DNA from: Mycolicibacterium chubuense NBB4 | Lineage (GTDB): Bacteria > Actinomycetota > Actinomycetes > Mycobacteriales > Mycobacteriaceae | NCBI RefSeq assembly: GCF_000266905.1 | Contig: NC_018027.1 | Coordinates: 3,162,001 to 3,226,000 of the forward strand | Reading direction: 5' to 3' | Length of the DNA stretch: 64,000 bases | Shown: in pieces, positions 1 to 8,833 of the stretch | Layout: each line of letters begins with the position of its first letter | Numbering within the stretch: position 1 is the stretch's first letter | The notes under the pieces: generated by a model | What the model saw: the letters and a program-made list of their open reading frames with translations, nothing else | Database searches by the model: none | What the model was told of the DNA's origin: nothing | Program-made: the position numbers and the translations under genes

Positions 1-1207
1 TGAGCCCTCCGCCGACGGCGACGGTCCGGGTGCCGGAATGTCCGTCGTCGAACCTCTCGAGGATCTGCCGGATTCCGAACGCGATTCCCTCGTAGGCCGC
101 GCGGAACAGGTGGCCCCGGCCATGGCGCAGCGTGAGGCCGGCCAGCACACCGCGGGCCTGCGGGTCGAACACCGGAGTGCGCTCGCCTGCGAGATACGGC
201 AGCATCAGCAGCCCCTCGCTTCCCGGCGGCACGCCCAGCGCCTCGGCGGTCAGCTCGTCGAAAGGTGCCCCGCCGGTGAGGGTTTGGAGCCAGTTGATCA
301 GCGTGCCCGCGGTGGAGGTCCCTGCCGCCAGCGCGAGACTGCCCGGTTCCACCCCAGCGGTCGTCCACAACGTCGGATCGCTGTGGTACTCGTCGATCAC
401 CTGCACCAGGAACATCGTCGAGCCGTACATCAGCATCTGATCGCCGGGCCGGCGCACACCCACGGAGAAGGCCTCGGAGTACGCGTCGACGGTTCCTGCG
501 GCGACCGGCAGACCGGCAGGCAGGCCGGTCTGTTCGGCAGCGGCAGCGGTCACCTGACCGACGATCTCGCTCGGCCAGACCAGTCGGGGTAGCGGCAGGT
601 GTCCGCAGATGCGCTCAGCCCACTGCCGGTTCCAGCCGAATTCCCGGGTGGCGTAGAGCGGATCGCACTGGCTGGCGGTGTGGTGGTCCATGACGTACTC
701 GCCGGTGAGCCTGGCGGCGATGTAGGAATTAGAGCCGTACCAGCCGGCGGCAGCCTCGAACACCTGCGGTTCGTGCCTGCGCACCCATTCGATCTTCGGC
801 CCGACCGCCTGGCTGGACAACAGCGTGCCCGCTCGATCCAGGATGTCTTTTTCCCCGAATTCCTCGGTGAGCGAGGCGATTTCGACGTGGGCGCGGGTGT
901 CGATCCCGTACAGGATCGCCGGCCGCAGGGGACGCAGGTCGGCATCGCAGAGCAGCAGGCACGGCCCGACGCCGCTGACGCACACCGCGCCCAGCGTCGC
1001 GTGGGCGGGCATCTTCGCTACCAGCGCGGCACTGATGGCGCACACCTCCCGCCACCACACCGCGTCGGCGTCGACCTCGGCCCACCCCGGGCGCGGCAGA
1101 TCCATCGAGTGAGCGATGGTCTCCGACGCGATCACGGTGCCCATCGTGTCGACGAGGACACCCTTGGTGCTCCCCGTTCCCATGTCGATTCCGAGCAGCA
1201 TGTCCAC
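1..1207 (-). CDS. FGGY-family carbohydrate kinase, C-terminus cut by window edge
   Basis: ATP-dependent sugar or polyol kinase of the FGGY (xylulokinase/gluconokinase) family. The N-terminus shows the phosphate-binding GIDMGTGSTKG motif, and mid-protein AGTVDAYSEAFS carries the expected catalytic Asp. About 400 residues are visible, ending in the ADENOSINE-motif-like VAVGGGL at the window edge, so the C-terminus is missing. The GTG at 1207 is preferred because AGGG lies 7 nt upstream; an in-frame ATG follows at 1201. It is divergent from the LysR gene at 1278, a likely regulator. The substrate cannot be assigned; it is a paralogue, not a copy, of the xylB-like gene at 2906-4300. Confidence 0.85.
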   Translation of the reverse strand, partial: MDMLLGIDMGTGSTKGVLVDTMGTVIASETIAHSMDLPRPGWAEVDADAVWWREVCAISAALVAKMPAHATLGAVCVSGVGPCLLLCDADLRPLRPAILYGIDTRAHVEIASLTEEFGEKDILDRAGTLLSSQAVGPKIEWVRRHEPQVFEAAAGWYGSNSYIAARLTGEYVMDHHTASQCDPLYATREFGWNRQWAERICGHLPLPRLVWPSEIVGQVTAAAAEQTGLPAGLPVAAGTVDAYSEAFSVGVRRPGDQMLMYGSTMFLVQVIDEYHSDPTLWTTAGVEPGSLALAAGTSTAGTLINWLQTLTGGAPFDELTAEALGVPPGSEGLLMLPYLAGERTPVFDPQARGVLAGLTLRHGRGHLFRAAYEGIAFGIRQILERFDDGHSGTRTVAVGGGL

Positions 1208-1277
1208 GGGACAACCCTACGACGCGACCGCGGGCCGCCCTCGACAAGCACGGCGGCCGATATGGACAATCGCCGGC

Positions 1278-2258
1278 GTGGACATTCGCCGGCTGCAGCT
1301 GCTGCTGGCCCTCTCCCGTCTGGGGTCGATGCGGGCGGTCGCCGAGGAACACCACCTGACGACGTCGACGGTGTCCCAGCAGATCGCGGCGCTGGCGCGG
1401 GAGGCGGGAACGCAGTTGATCGAGCCGGAGGGCCGTCGGGTACGGCTCACTCCGGCCGGTCGTCGCCTCGCCGACCACGCCGTGGTGATCCTCGCCGCGG
1501 TCGAGAGTGCGCGCCTGGACCTCGACGCGGACGCCGAGCCCGCCGGAACCGTGCGCGTCGGCGGCTTCGCCACCGGCATCCGGGTGTCCCTGCTGCCGAT
1601 CGTCGCGGAACTGGCCCGGCGGTTCCCGAAGGTCGAGTTCGTGGTCAGCGAATACGAGCCGATCGAGGCGTTCGCGATGCTGACCGCCGACGATCTCGAT
1701 CTCGCGCTCACCTACGACTACAACCTGGCACCCGCCTCGCCCGGTGCGATGTTGGAGACGGTGCCGTTGTGGTCGATCCGCTGGGGCCTCGGCGTGCCGT
1801 CGGCGGCCGCGCGCGACACCGCCGGAGACGCTGCCGCCCTGTCCGATTTCGCGGGTCACACGTGGATCATCAACTCCCGCAACACCGCCGACGAGGACGC
1901 GGTGCGCACCCTGGCCGCTCTGTCGGGCTTCACACCGCGGATCGCCCACCAGATCGACAGCCTCGACCTCGTCGAGGATCTCATCGTCGCCGGTTTCGGG
2001 GTCGGGCTGCTGCCGCTGGAACGGCCGACCGGTGCGGGCGTGACGGTGCTGCCGCTGCGCGATCCCGAGGTGGTGCTGACGGCCTACGCCGTGACCAGGA
2101 TCGGCCGCGCCACCTGGCCGCCGCTGCGGGCGGTGCTCGACCGGTTGCGGCCGGCGCCGGGTGCGCGTCTGCCCGAGCCGCGCTGGCCCCGCCCGCAGGC
2201 GGCGCCGGACTCCTCACCCGAGCCGCGCCAGCCACTCCCCCTGCCGCCGGACGAATGA
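1278..2258 (+). CDS. LysR-family transcriptional regulator
   Basis: A 326-residue LysR-type regulator. Residues 1-60 form the winged helix-turn-helix (LLLALSRLGSMRAVAEEHHL, then STVSQQIAALARE), followed by a substrate-binding domain to about residue 290 and a Pro/Arg-rich tail. The GTG start places the HTH at the extreme N-terminus as is normal for the family; upstream in-frame sequence reads as non-coding. It is divergent from the FGGY kinase (70-bp gap), the usual arrangement for a LysR protein and its target. Its 3' end overlaps the convergent hydrolase gene by 45 bp. The effector is unknown. Confidence 0.87.
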   Translation: MDIRRLQLLLALSRLGSMRAVAEEHHLTTSTVSQQIAALAREAGTQLIEPEGRRVRLTPAGRRLADHAVVILAAVESARLDLDADAEPAGTVRVGGFATGIRVSLLPIVAELARRFPKVEFVVSEYEPIEAFAMLTADDLDLALTYDYNLAPASPGAMLETVPLWSIRWGLGVPSAAARDTAGDAAALSDFAGHTWIINSRNTADEDAVRTLAALSGFTPRIAHQIDSLDLVEDLIVAGFGVGLLPLERPTGAGVTVLPLRDPEVVLTAYAVTRIGRATWPPLRAVLDRLRPAPGARLPEPRWPRPQAAPDSSPEPRQPLPLPPDE

Positions 2259-2909
2259 CGCGTCCACGGCGGCGCCGTGGCCCGGAACATACACCGCGTC
2301 CTCGCCTCCGGCGTGAATCATCTTCTCCAGGGTCGCCGGCCACGCCCCGATGTCGGAATCCGCGTCGACGCACGGGTCCGCGGATTCCTCGATCAGGTCG
2401 CCGCAGAACGCCACGGTACGTTCGGCACCGGTCACGACGGCGATCAGATCATGGCCGGTGTGGCCGCTGCCGGGGTGGGTGACGGTCACGGTGCGATCCC
2501 CCAGGCCGACGGTCCCCTCGAAGCCGGGTCGCACCGGGGCGCGCAGCACGGCCAGGGCCCGGTCCACCGCCTCCGGGGCGGCGCCGTGCCGGACCGCATC
2601 GCGGCGAAGGTGCGCACGCCGGGTGGCCATCGTCACCGCCACCTCGGGTGCACAGTACGTCTGCGCCCGGGCGAACACCGAGTAGCCCATGATGTGGTCG
2701 AAGTGATCGTGGGTCAGCACGACGTGGGTCACCGGTCCGCCGGTGAGCGCCTCCACGTCCTCGGCGACGGCGCCCGCCTCGGCCAGCGTGGTGCCGGTGT
2801 CGACGAGCAGCACCCCGGCGCTGCCGTGCACGAGTCCGACCGTGACGTCGCAGAACGTCAAGCGGCAGCGGAGAACTCGATCGGCCAGCGCTTCCCAGCG
2901 CAGGTTCAC
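2214..2909 (-). CDS. MBL-fold metallo-hydrolase
   Basis: A 231-residue metallo-beta-lactamase-fold hydrolase. The zinc-binding motif THDHFDH lies at residues 66-72 (His67, His69, Asp71, His72), with further expected ligands in the HTGHD, CGDLIEE and VPGHGAA segments. No signal peptide is seen, so it is probably cytosolic. The GTG start overlaps the stop of the upstream xylulokinase-like gene by 4 bp (GTGA), so the two are translationally coupled. Substrate class is open (thioester, lactone or phosphoester). Coupling to a sugar kinase is the only contextual clue. Confidence 0.82.
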   Translation of the reverse strand: MNLRWEALADRVLRCRLTFCDVTVGLVHGSAGVLLVDTGTTLAEAGAVAEDVEALTGGPVTHVVLTHDHFDHIMGYSVFARAQTYCAPEVAVTMATRRAHLRRDAVRHGAAPEAVDRALAVLRAPVRPGFEGTVGLGDRTVTVTHPGSGHTGHDLIAVVTGAERTVAFCGDLIEESADPCVDADSDIGAWPATLEKMIHAGGEDAVYVPGHGAAVDASFVRRQGEWLARLG

Positions 2910-4300
2910 CGCAGCGTCAGCTGCTGGGCGTCGCGATATCGCTCGAACAGATCCGGGGTCGGGTCGGCCTGGTAGGAGGTCATCCCGGCGAGCGACCAGG
3001 ACGGCGGCTCAACGCCGCCCGAGAGCACCCACGCGGCCTGCCGCGCAGCGCCGAGGGCGACGTACTCGGCGGGCGTGGGCACCTCGACACCCGCGCCGAG
3101 CACGGCGGGCGCGATGCGGCGCACCGCCTCGGACCGCGCGCCCCCGCCGACCAGCGTGATGCGGTCGACGCCGACACCCTGGTCGGCGATCTTGCCGGTG
3201 CAGTACGCCATCGAGCAGAGCAGCCCCTCCACCGCGGCTCGGGCGATGTTGGCGGAAGTCAGGTTGCGGGTCGTGACCCCGTGCAGCGCGCCCCGCGCCT
3301 CGGGGAGGTTGGGCGAGCGCTCTCCCTCGAAGTACGGGATGAGCAGAAGGCCCTCGGCGCCCGCGGGTGCGCTCAGCGCCAGCCGGTCGAACTCGTCGAA
3401 GTCGACGCCGAGCATCGCCGCGACCGAGGCGAGCACAGGCGCACCGTTGAGGGTGCACACCAGGGGCAGCTGGCGACCGGTGGCGTCGGCGAAACCGGCC
3501 ACGATGCCGTCGGGGTCGTGCGCCGCGGCCGTGCCGACCGCGCTCACCACGCCGGACGTGCCGAGGGACACGACACAGTCTCCCGGTTCGGCGCCCAGCC
3601 CGAGCGCCGCGGCGGCGTTGTCCCCCGCACCGGCGCCCAGCACCGCTCCGGCCCGGGCATGCCCGGCGGACTCGCGCGGGCCCAGCACGGACGGTACCGA
3701 AGGCCGCCGGCCCCGCAGCGCGAGTTCGAGGATCTCGAAGCGGTAGGTGTCCGAACTCGCCGAGTAGTAGCCGGTGCCACTGGCGTCGCTGCGGTCGGTG
3801 CGCAGATCGGCGATGTCCCCCGACCCGCTGAGCCGCCAGGTCAGCCAGTCGTGCGGCAGGCACACCGCCGCGGTCGCGTCGGCGTTGCGCGGTTCGTGGT
3901 CGGCCAGCCAGCGCAGCTTCGTCGCGGTGATGGCCGCAACCGGCACCACCCCGATCTGTTCGGCCCACTGCGCCGCACCGCCGAGCTCGTCGACGAGCTG
4001 TGCCGCCGCGGCCGCGGATCGGGTGTCGTTCCACAGCAACGCATCCCGGACCACCTCGCCCGCGTCGTCCAGGCAGACCATGCCGTGCTGCTGGGCACCC
4101 ACCGAGATCGCGTCCACGTCGTCGACGCCGCCGGCCTGCTCGATCGTGCTCGACAGCGCCTCCCACCAGGCGTGCGGCGCCACCTCGGTGCCGTCGGGAT
4201 GTGGTGAGGACGCCGATCGGACGATCCGGCCCGATTCGGCGTCGCAGATCAGCACTTTGCAGGACTGTGTGGACGAGTCGATTCCCGCGACGAGTGGCAC
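2906..4300 (-). CDS. xylB: Xylulokinase-like FGGY kinase
   Basis: A 464-residue FGGY kinase most like xylulokinase, which phosphorylates D-xylulose with ATP. The N-terminal [11 protein letters not shown] is the phosphate loop. VGAQQHGMV (residues 68-75) matches the sugar-binding segment of XylB, and Asp227 in [13 protein letters not shown] is the probable catalytic base. LVGGGARS near the C-terminus is the ADP-binding part. The start is GTG. The stop overlaps the downstream hydrolase start. No xylose isomerase or sugar transporter is in view, so the true substrate may be another keto-pentose or polyol product. Confidence 0.78.
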   Translation of the reverse strand: MPLVAGIDSSTQSCKVLICDAESGRIVRSASSPHPDGTEVAPHAWWEALSSTIEQAGGVDDVDAISVGAQQHGMVCLDDAGEVVRDALLWNDTRSAAAAAQLVDELGGAAQWAEQIGVVPVAAITATKLRWLADHEPRNADATAAVCLPHDWLTWRLSGSGDIADLRTDRSDASGTGYYSASSDTYRFEILELALRGRRPSVPSVLGPRESAGHARAGAVLGAGAGDNAAAALGLGAEPGDCVVSLGTSGVVSAVGTAAAHDPDGIVAGFADATGRQLPLVCTLNGAPVLASVAAMLGVDFDEFDRLALSAPAGAEGLLLIPYFEGERSPNLPEARGALHGVTTRNLTSANIARAAVEGLLCSMAYCTGKIADQGVGVDRITLVGGGARSEAVRRIAPAVLGAGVEVPTPAEYVALGAARQAAWVLSGGVEPPSWSLAGMTSYQADPTPDLFERYRDAQQLTLR

Positions 4301-4475
4301 GCCTGAAAAGGTACTCCGATGACGCGGGGCCGCGGGTGCGGCTACGCCGTGGCGGCGACGGCTCCGGCGCCCGGATCGTTGCTGGCCAGCCGCCCGGTTG
4401 CGGGCTGATTCCCGTGCTCGTCACCGGCGCGATCCGCCGGGTTTGCACCCCAGTGACCCGGGGAACACAGGCCGC

Positions 4476-5411
4476 ATGTTGATCAGACGTGTTGCGCGCC
4501 CCATGCTGTCTGCGGTCTTCATCTCGCGTGGAATCGATGCCTTGCGGAGCCCCAAACCCGCGGCTGACGCCACCCGCCAGACGCTGGAGGGCCTGAGCAA
4601 GCTGCCCGACCCGGTCGGCACCAACGTCCCGTCGAACGCCGAGACCGTGGCCCGGGTGAACGCCGCCGTGCAGATCGGCGGCGGGCTGCTATTGGCGACG
4701 GGCAAGCTGCCCCGGGTCGCCTCGGCCGCCCTGGCGATCAGTGTCGTGCCGCCCCTCGGCGGGCATGCGTTCTGGAACGAGAGCGACCCGCAGCGCAAAG
4801 CCGACGAACGTCGCGCCTTCGTCACCGACGTCAGCCTGATCGGCGGGCTGATCATCGCCGCGGTCGACACCGAGGGCAGGCCCTCACTCGGCTGGCGCGG
4901 CCGTCGCGCTGCCCGCAAGGTGTCCGAGGCGGTGTCGTCGGCACTCCCGGCCGGTGCCGCCGCGGGCGGCTCGCTGACCGACAGCGAGTTGGCGGAGAAG
5001 GTCGGCCACGGCCTGCACGTCGGCGCCGAGCGCGGCCGCGAACTGGCCCACCTCGCGCGCGAGCGCGGCGGTGAGTGGGCCGAGGTCGCCCGCGAACGCG
5101 GCGGCGAATGGGCCGAGGTCGCCCGCGAGCGCGGCGGTGAGTTGGCCGAGGTGGCGCGCGAACGCGGCGGCGAGCTCGCCGAACTCGCGCGAGACCGTGG
5201 CGGGGAGCTGGCGGTGACTGCGCGCCATCGCGGTTACGAACTGGCCGATCGGGCCCGCGACCGCGCCCCGGACCTGGCCGACGTCGCACGCGAGCGCGGC
5301 ACCGAGTGGGCCGAGGTGGCCCGCGAGCGGGCCGAGCTGGCCCGCGACCGTGCCGCGGATCTGGCCGACACCGCCGGCACCGAGGTCAAGAAGCGCCGTC
5401 GCAAGCGCTGA
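4476..5411 (+). CDS. DoxX-like membrane protein with 11-residue-repeat tail
   Basis: A 311-residue protein in two parts. Residues 1-150 look like the DoxX family of small membrane proteins: an N-terminal ISRGIDALRSP segment, a hydrophobic GGGLLLATGKLPRVASAALA stretch and the GHAFWNESDPQ motif. Residues from about 180 to 303 are tandem 11-residue repeats of the form A-E-V-A-R-E-R-G-G-E-W/L, very rich in Arg, Glu and Asp. The C-terminus is strongly basic (KKRRRKR). The ATG at 4476 is chosen because the DoxX homology begins there. The repeat tail probably forms a long amphipathic helix. Function unknown. Confidence 0.75.
   Translation: MLIRRVARPMLSAVFISRGIDALRSPKPAADATRQTLEGLSKLPDPVGTNVPSNAETVARVNAAVQIGGGLLLATGKLPRVASAALAISVVPPLGGHAFWNESDPQRKADERRAFVTDVSLIGGLIIAAVDTEGRPSLGWRGRRAARKVSEAVSSALPAGAAAGGSLTDSELAEKVGHGLHVGAERGRELAHLARERGGEWAEVARERGGEWAEVARERGGELAEVARERGGELAELARDRGGELAVTARHRGYELADRARDRAPDLADVARERGTEWAEVARERAELARDRAADLADTAGTEVKKRRRKR
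5051..5384 (+). repeat. 33-bp tandem coding repeat (11-residue unit)
   Basis: About nine to ten imperfect, in-frame 33-bp units inside the DoxX-like gene. The core unit encodes ARERGGEWAEV; later units degenerate (ARDRGGELAVT, ARHRGYELADR, ARDRAPDLADV) and one unit is shortened near the end. Variation is mostly conservative (E/D, R/H, W/L), so the periodicity appears to be kept by selection on the protein rather than being a recent slippage product. Confidence 0.85.
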
Positions 5412-5514
5412 CGGTGGCGAACCGGTTCACGCCGGTTCAGAGCTCTTCCGCTGCACCGGACCGCTGGGTACGGTGGGCTCGCATCGCTGACCTCGCGACA
5501 GAGAGCGAACCCAC

Positions 5515-6003
5515 ATGACGAGCGACTACCCACCTCAGCCCGGCCAGTACGGAACTCCCGGCGGCTATCCCGCCCCCGGTCGGCGCGAGCCCGGCAGCCT
5601 CGGTCTGCGCTTCGCCGCGCGGATCATCGACGGTCTCATCGTCGGCATCGTGGGCGGCATCATCGTGTGGGCCATCGGTGCCGCGTCGAGCGTCTGGATC
5701 ACCGGTCTGTTCACCGGCGCGCTGACGTTCCTCTACTTCCTCGCATTCGAGGTCACCCAGGGGTGGACGCCGGGCAAGAAGCTGCTCGGCCTGCGTGTGC
5801 TGGGCCCGGCCGGTGCGTCCAGGCCGTCGGTCGCGCAGTCGGCGATCCGCAACTCCTGGACACTGCTGCCGATCATCCCGTTCATCGGCGGCCTGCTCGG
5901 CGTCGTCGCGATCGTCGTGATCGCCGTGACGATCAACAGCAGTCCGACCAAGCAGGGCAAGCACGACGAACTGGCCGGCGGCACCCAGGTCGTCAAGGGC
6001 TGA
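5515..6003 (+). CDS. RDD-family membrane protein
   Basis: A 162-residue membrane protein of the RDD family. A short Pro/Gly/Tyr-rich cytoplasmic N-terminus (residues 1-30) precedes the family's Arg-Asp signature, here LRFAARIIDGLIVG. Hydrophobic segments follow at roughly 36-57, 60-80 and 117-140, with the WTPGKKLLGLRV loop typical of RDD proteins between the second and third. Family members are variously proposed to be transporters or antiporters, and no specific role can be set from sequence. It is separated from the DoxX-like gene by about 100 bp and convergent with gntP. Confidence 0.83.
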   Translation: MTSDYPPQPGQYGTPGGYPAPGRREPGSLGLRFAARIIDGLIVGIVGGIIVWAIGAASSVWITGLFTGALTFLYFLAFEVTQGWTPGKKLLGLRVLGPAGASRPSVAQSAIRNSWTLLPIIPFIGGLLGVVAIVVIAVTINSSPTKQGKHDELAGGTQVVKG

Positions 6004-6013
6004 GTGCCGCCGG
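5975..6013. terminator. Candidate bidirectional stem-loop between convergent genes
   Basis: A perfect 10-bp inverted repeat (CCGGCGGCAC at 5975-5984, GTGCCGCCGG at 6004-6013) with a 19-nt loop spans the RDD stop codon and the gap before the convergent gntP end. It lacks a U-tract, as is common for mycobacterial terminators. Position and symmetry suggest a terminator, but this is inference. Confidence 0.4.
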
Positions 6014-6024
6014 GGTGCCTGGGA

Positions 6025-7488
6025 TCAGACGAAGATCCCGAGCACCAGGACCAGCACCAGGCCGACTACCGAGAGCAGGGTCTCCATGAGAGACCACGAC
6101 TTGATGGTCTGTCCTACGCTCATGCCGAAGAACTCCTTGACGAGCCAGAATCCGGCGTCGTTGACGTGGGAGAAGAACAGCGAGCCGGTGCCGACGGCGA
6201 GTACCACCAGCGACACCTGGCCCGTGCTCATGCCGTCGATGAGGCCGAGCATCAGCGACGACGCCGTGATGGTGGCGACGGTGGCCGACCCGGTCGCGAG
6301 ACGGATCAACACCGCGAGCACCCACGCCAGCAGGATCACCGAGATGTGTGCGCCCCTGGCCCAGTCGGCGAGCAATGTGCCGATGCCGGTGTCGACCAGC
6401 AGCTGTTTGAATCCGCCGCCCGCGGCGACGATCAGGATGATGCCCGCGACCGGGGGCAGCGAGGTCTCCAGGCATCTGACGATCTGATCGCGGGTCATCG
6501 CGGCGCCGCGACCGAGAGTGAAGATGCCGACCACGACCGCGATCAGCAGCGCGGTCAGCGGGCGGCCGAGGATGTCGAAGGTCTGACGCACCAGGCTGTT
6601 CTCGTCGTCGATGAAGATGTCGGCGAGGGCCTTGCCCATCATCAGCGCGACAGGCAGCAACACGCTGAACAGCGTGATGCCGAAGCTCGGCCGGACGCTT
6701 CGGGCGACGGTCTGCGTGGTGAGCTTCGCACCCCCGGACCCGGGGACCTCGGGTGCGTCCGGCGCCGCTGCAGCGGAGACCCCGCCGTCACGGACGTCGG
6801 CGGCGAAGCGGTCCGGCACATCGATGACCACCCAACGTCCGGCCAGGCGACCGAACAATGGGCCCGCCACGATGATCGTGGGGATCGCGACGGCCACGCC
6901 CAGCGCCAGGGTGACGCCGAGGTCCGCCCCCAGCAGATTGATCGCGGTCAGCGGTCCTGGATGCGGCGGCACCAGGCCGTGCATGGCCGAAAGGCCCGCC
7001 AGGGCGGGGATTCCGATGGTGATCACCGACTGGCCCGACCGTTTGGCCACCAGGTAGATGACGGGCATCAGCAGCACCAGGCCGATCTCGAAGAACATCG
7101 GCAGGCCGATGATCGCGCCCACCGCGGCCATCGCCCATGGCAGCGCACGCGGGGACGACCGGCCCACGATGGTGTCGACGATCTCGTCGGCTCCGCCGGA
7201 GTCGGCGAGCAACTTGGCGAACATCGCGCCGAGTGCGATGAGGATCCCGACGCCCGCGGCCGTGCTGCCGAACCCGTCGGAGAACGAGTCGAGCACGTCA
7301 CCGACGTTCATGCCGGAGACGATCCCGACGGTGGCTGCGCCGAAGATCAGCGAGAGGAAAGGGTGCAGTTTGGCGACGGTGATCAGCACGACGATCACCG
7401 CGATTCCAGCGAGCGCGGCGACAACGAGTTGCCATCCCGCCGCCACCGGTTCGGGCAGCTTGGTGTCAGCTGCCAGCAGTGTGATCAT
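6025..7488 (-). CDS. gntP: Gluconate permease (GntP family)
   Basis: A 487-residue integral membrane protein of the GntP gluconate:H+ symporter family with about 12-14 hydrophobic segments. Family hallmarks include the LGAMFAKLLADSGGADEI segment, the GLVPPHPGPLTA loop and a C-terminal HVNDAGFWLVKEFFG motif. The ATG at 7488 is selected because it overlaps the gntK stop by 4 bp (ATGA); the open frame upstream runs through the kinase gene and is not coding. It is co-transcribed with the gluconokinase, giving uptake followed by phosphorylation to 6-phosphogluconate. Confidence 0.93.
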   Translation of the reverse strand: MITLLAADTKLPEPVAAGWQLVVAALAGIAVIVVLITVAKLHPFLSLIFGAATVGIVSGMNVGDVLDSFSDGFGSTAAGVGILIALGAMFAKLLADSGGADEIVDTIVGRSSPRALPWAMAAVGAIIGLPMFFEIGLVLLMPVIYLVAKRSGQSVITIGIPALAGLSAMHGLVPPHPGPLTAINLLGADLGVTLALGVAVAIPTIIVAGPLFGRLAGRWVVIDVPDRFAADVRDGGVSAAAAPDAPEVPGSGGAKLTTQTVARSVRPSFGITLFSVLLPVALMMGKALADIFIDDENSLVRQTFDILGRPLTALLIAVVVGIFTLGRGAAMTRDQIVRCLETSLPPVAGIILIVAAGGGFKQLLVDTGIGTLLADWARGAHISVILLAWVLAVLIRLATGSATVATITASSLMLGLIDGMSTGQVSLVVLAVGTGSLFFSHVNDAGFWLVKEFFGMSVGQTIKSWSLMETLLSVVGLVLVLVLGIFV

Positions 7489-8003
7489 CGGTTCTCCTTT
7501 TCGGTTGCATCCGTTGACAATCGGGGGGCAGAGGCATCGATGATCGCGTCGATGCTCTGGTCGACGTCGACGGTGATGCCCCGCTCGTCGGCGTCGAGGG
7601 GCTCGAGGGTCTGGAACTGTGACACCAGAAGTGACGCGGGCATGAAGTGTCCCGGCCGGCTGGCCTGCCGCCTGCCGATGACCTCGGCGGTGCCGGCGAG
7701 ATGGAGGAACTCGACGCCGGCGCAGTGCCGGCGCAGTTGGTCGCGGTATCGGCGTTTGAGCGCCGAGCAGCTCATGACACCGCCGGTGGCGCACCGGTCG
7801 GCGAGCCACTCACCGATCGCCTCCAGCCACGGATGCCGGTCCTCGTCGTCGAGGGGCTGACCGGAGGTCATCTTCGCGATGTTGGCGGGTGGATGGAAGT
7901 CGTCGGCGTCGGCGAACGGGACGCGCAGGCGCTGCGCCAGCGCCGCCCCGACCGTGGACTTCCCGGACCCCGACACCCCCATGACCACGATCGGCGATAC
8001 CAC
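7485..8003 (-). CDS. gntK: Gluconokinase (P-loop type)
   Basis: A 172-residue thermoresistant-type gluconokinase that phosphorylates D-gluconate to 6-phosphogluconate, feeding the pentose phosphate pathway. Walker A (GVSGSGKST) is at residues 9-17. DADDFHPPANIAKM and the PLDDEDRHPWL segment are diagnostic of the GntK family, as is SCSALKRRYRDQLR. Length is normal. It starts with GTG and is the first gene of the gntK-gntP operon, divergent from a GntR/FadR regulator 122 bp away. Confidence 0.95.
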   Translation of the reverse strand: MVSPIVVMGVSGSGKSTVGAALAQRLRVPFADADDFHPPANIAKMTSGQPLDDEDRHPWLEAIGEWLADRCATGGVMSCSALKRRYRDQLRRHCAGVEFLHLAGTAEVIGRRQASRPGHFMPASLLVSQFQTLEPLDADERGITVDVDQSIDAIIDASAPRLSTDATEKENR

Positions 8004-8054
8004 CGGCCCTCCTACCTGTTGTGCTCGACGTCACACAGCGTGCCTCAAAAGGCA

Positions 8055-8068
8055 TACTATTGCAAGTA
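8055..8068. promoter_or_regulatory. Candidate operator in gntK/GntR divergent region
   Basis: TACT-N6-AGTA inverted repeat lying in an AT-richer stretch between the divergent gntK and FadR-type genes. FadR-family proteins normally bind short palindromes in such divergent promoters. Half-sites are only 4 bp and no second copy was seen, so the call is tentative. Confidence 0.3.
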
Positions 8069-8125
8069 GGTATCGATAAAAGCAGGTTGATAGTGATCCA
8101 CAGTGCGGTATGACACGATGTTTCC

Positions 8126-8830
8126 GTGGATCCCGAACCGCAGGTGGGCGCAGTGCACAGCGGCCTGCTGACCGCGTTGGGCACCGCCATCGTGTCCGGT
8201 GCGTACCCCGCCGGCCGGGTGATCACGCTCGAGGGCATCAGCGCCGACCGGGGAGTGTCGCGCAGTGTCGCCCGCGAGGCGATCAGGGTGCTCGAATCGA
8301 TGGGCATGGTCGAATCCCGGCGCCGGGTCGGCATCACGATCCAGCCGCCGGAGAAGTGGAACGTGTTCGATCCGCGGGTGATTCGCTGGCGACTGGACTC
8401 GAACGACCGCGCCGCGCAGCTGACCTCGCTCTCGGAACTCCGGCGCGGGTTCGAACCGGCCGCGGCGGCGCTGGCCGCGCGACGGGCCGATCCCCATCAG
8501 TGCCGGATCATGGCGGCGGCGGTGTCCGACATGGTCGTCCACGGGCGCTCGGGTGACCTCGCGTCATATCTGCTCGCGGACAAGGTTTTTCACCGAACTC
8601 TGCTGGAGGCGAGCGGAAACGAGATGTTCCGCGCCCTCAACGGTGTCGTCGCCGAGGTGCTGACGGGCCGTACGCATCACGGGATGATGCCCGACAAGCC
8701 GAACCCGGCGGCGATCGAACTGCACGACCAGGTGGCCCGGGCGATCCGGTTGAGAGACGAGGCGGCCGCCGAGCGGGCCATGCTCGCGATCATCGACGAG
8801 GCGGCCTCCGCGGTGGCCGAAGAGCTCTGA
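8126..8830 (+). CDS. GntR-family (FadR/FCD) regulator of gluconate genes
   Basis: A 234-residue regulator. Residues 10-75 form a GntR winged helix (AIVSGAYPAGRVITLEGISA, VSRSVAREAIRVLESMGMV). Residues 95-225 form an all-helical FCD effector domain with Asp/His residues typical of metal-assisted ligand binding (LADKVFHRTLL, LHDQVARAI). The GTG start is used. Its divergence from gntK-gntP makes it the probable repressor, with gluconate or 6-phosphogluconate as likely inducer; this is inferred from context. Confidence 0.88.
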   Translation: MDPEPQVGAVHSGLLTALGTAIVSGAYPAGRVITLEGISADRGVSRSVAREAIRVLESMGMVESRRRVGITIQPPEKWNVFDPRVIRWRLDSNDRAAQLTSLSELRRGFEPAAAALAARRADPHQCRIMAAAVSDMVVHGRSGDLASYLLADKVFHRTLLEASGNEMFRALNGVVAEVLTGRTHHGMMPDKPNPAAIELHDQVARAIRLRDEAAAERAMLAIIDEAASAVAEEL

Positions 8831-8833
8831 GGG

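Noticed and set aside
599..2482. Long + strand open frame over the first kinase and LysR genes
   Set aside because: It overlaps two recognisable proteins in other frames and has low-complexity Arg/Gly composition.
3009..4448. Alternative minus-strand open frame over xylB
   Set aside because: The xylB frame carries all kinase motifs; this one is Arg-rich shadow sequence.
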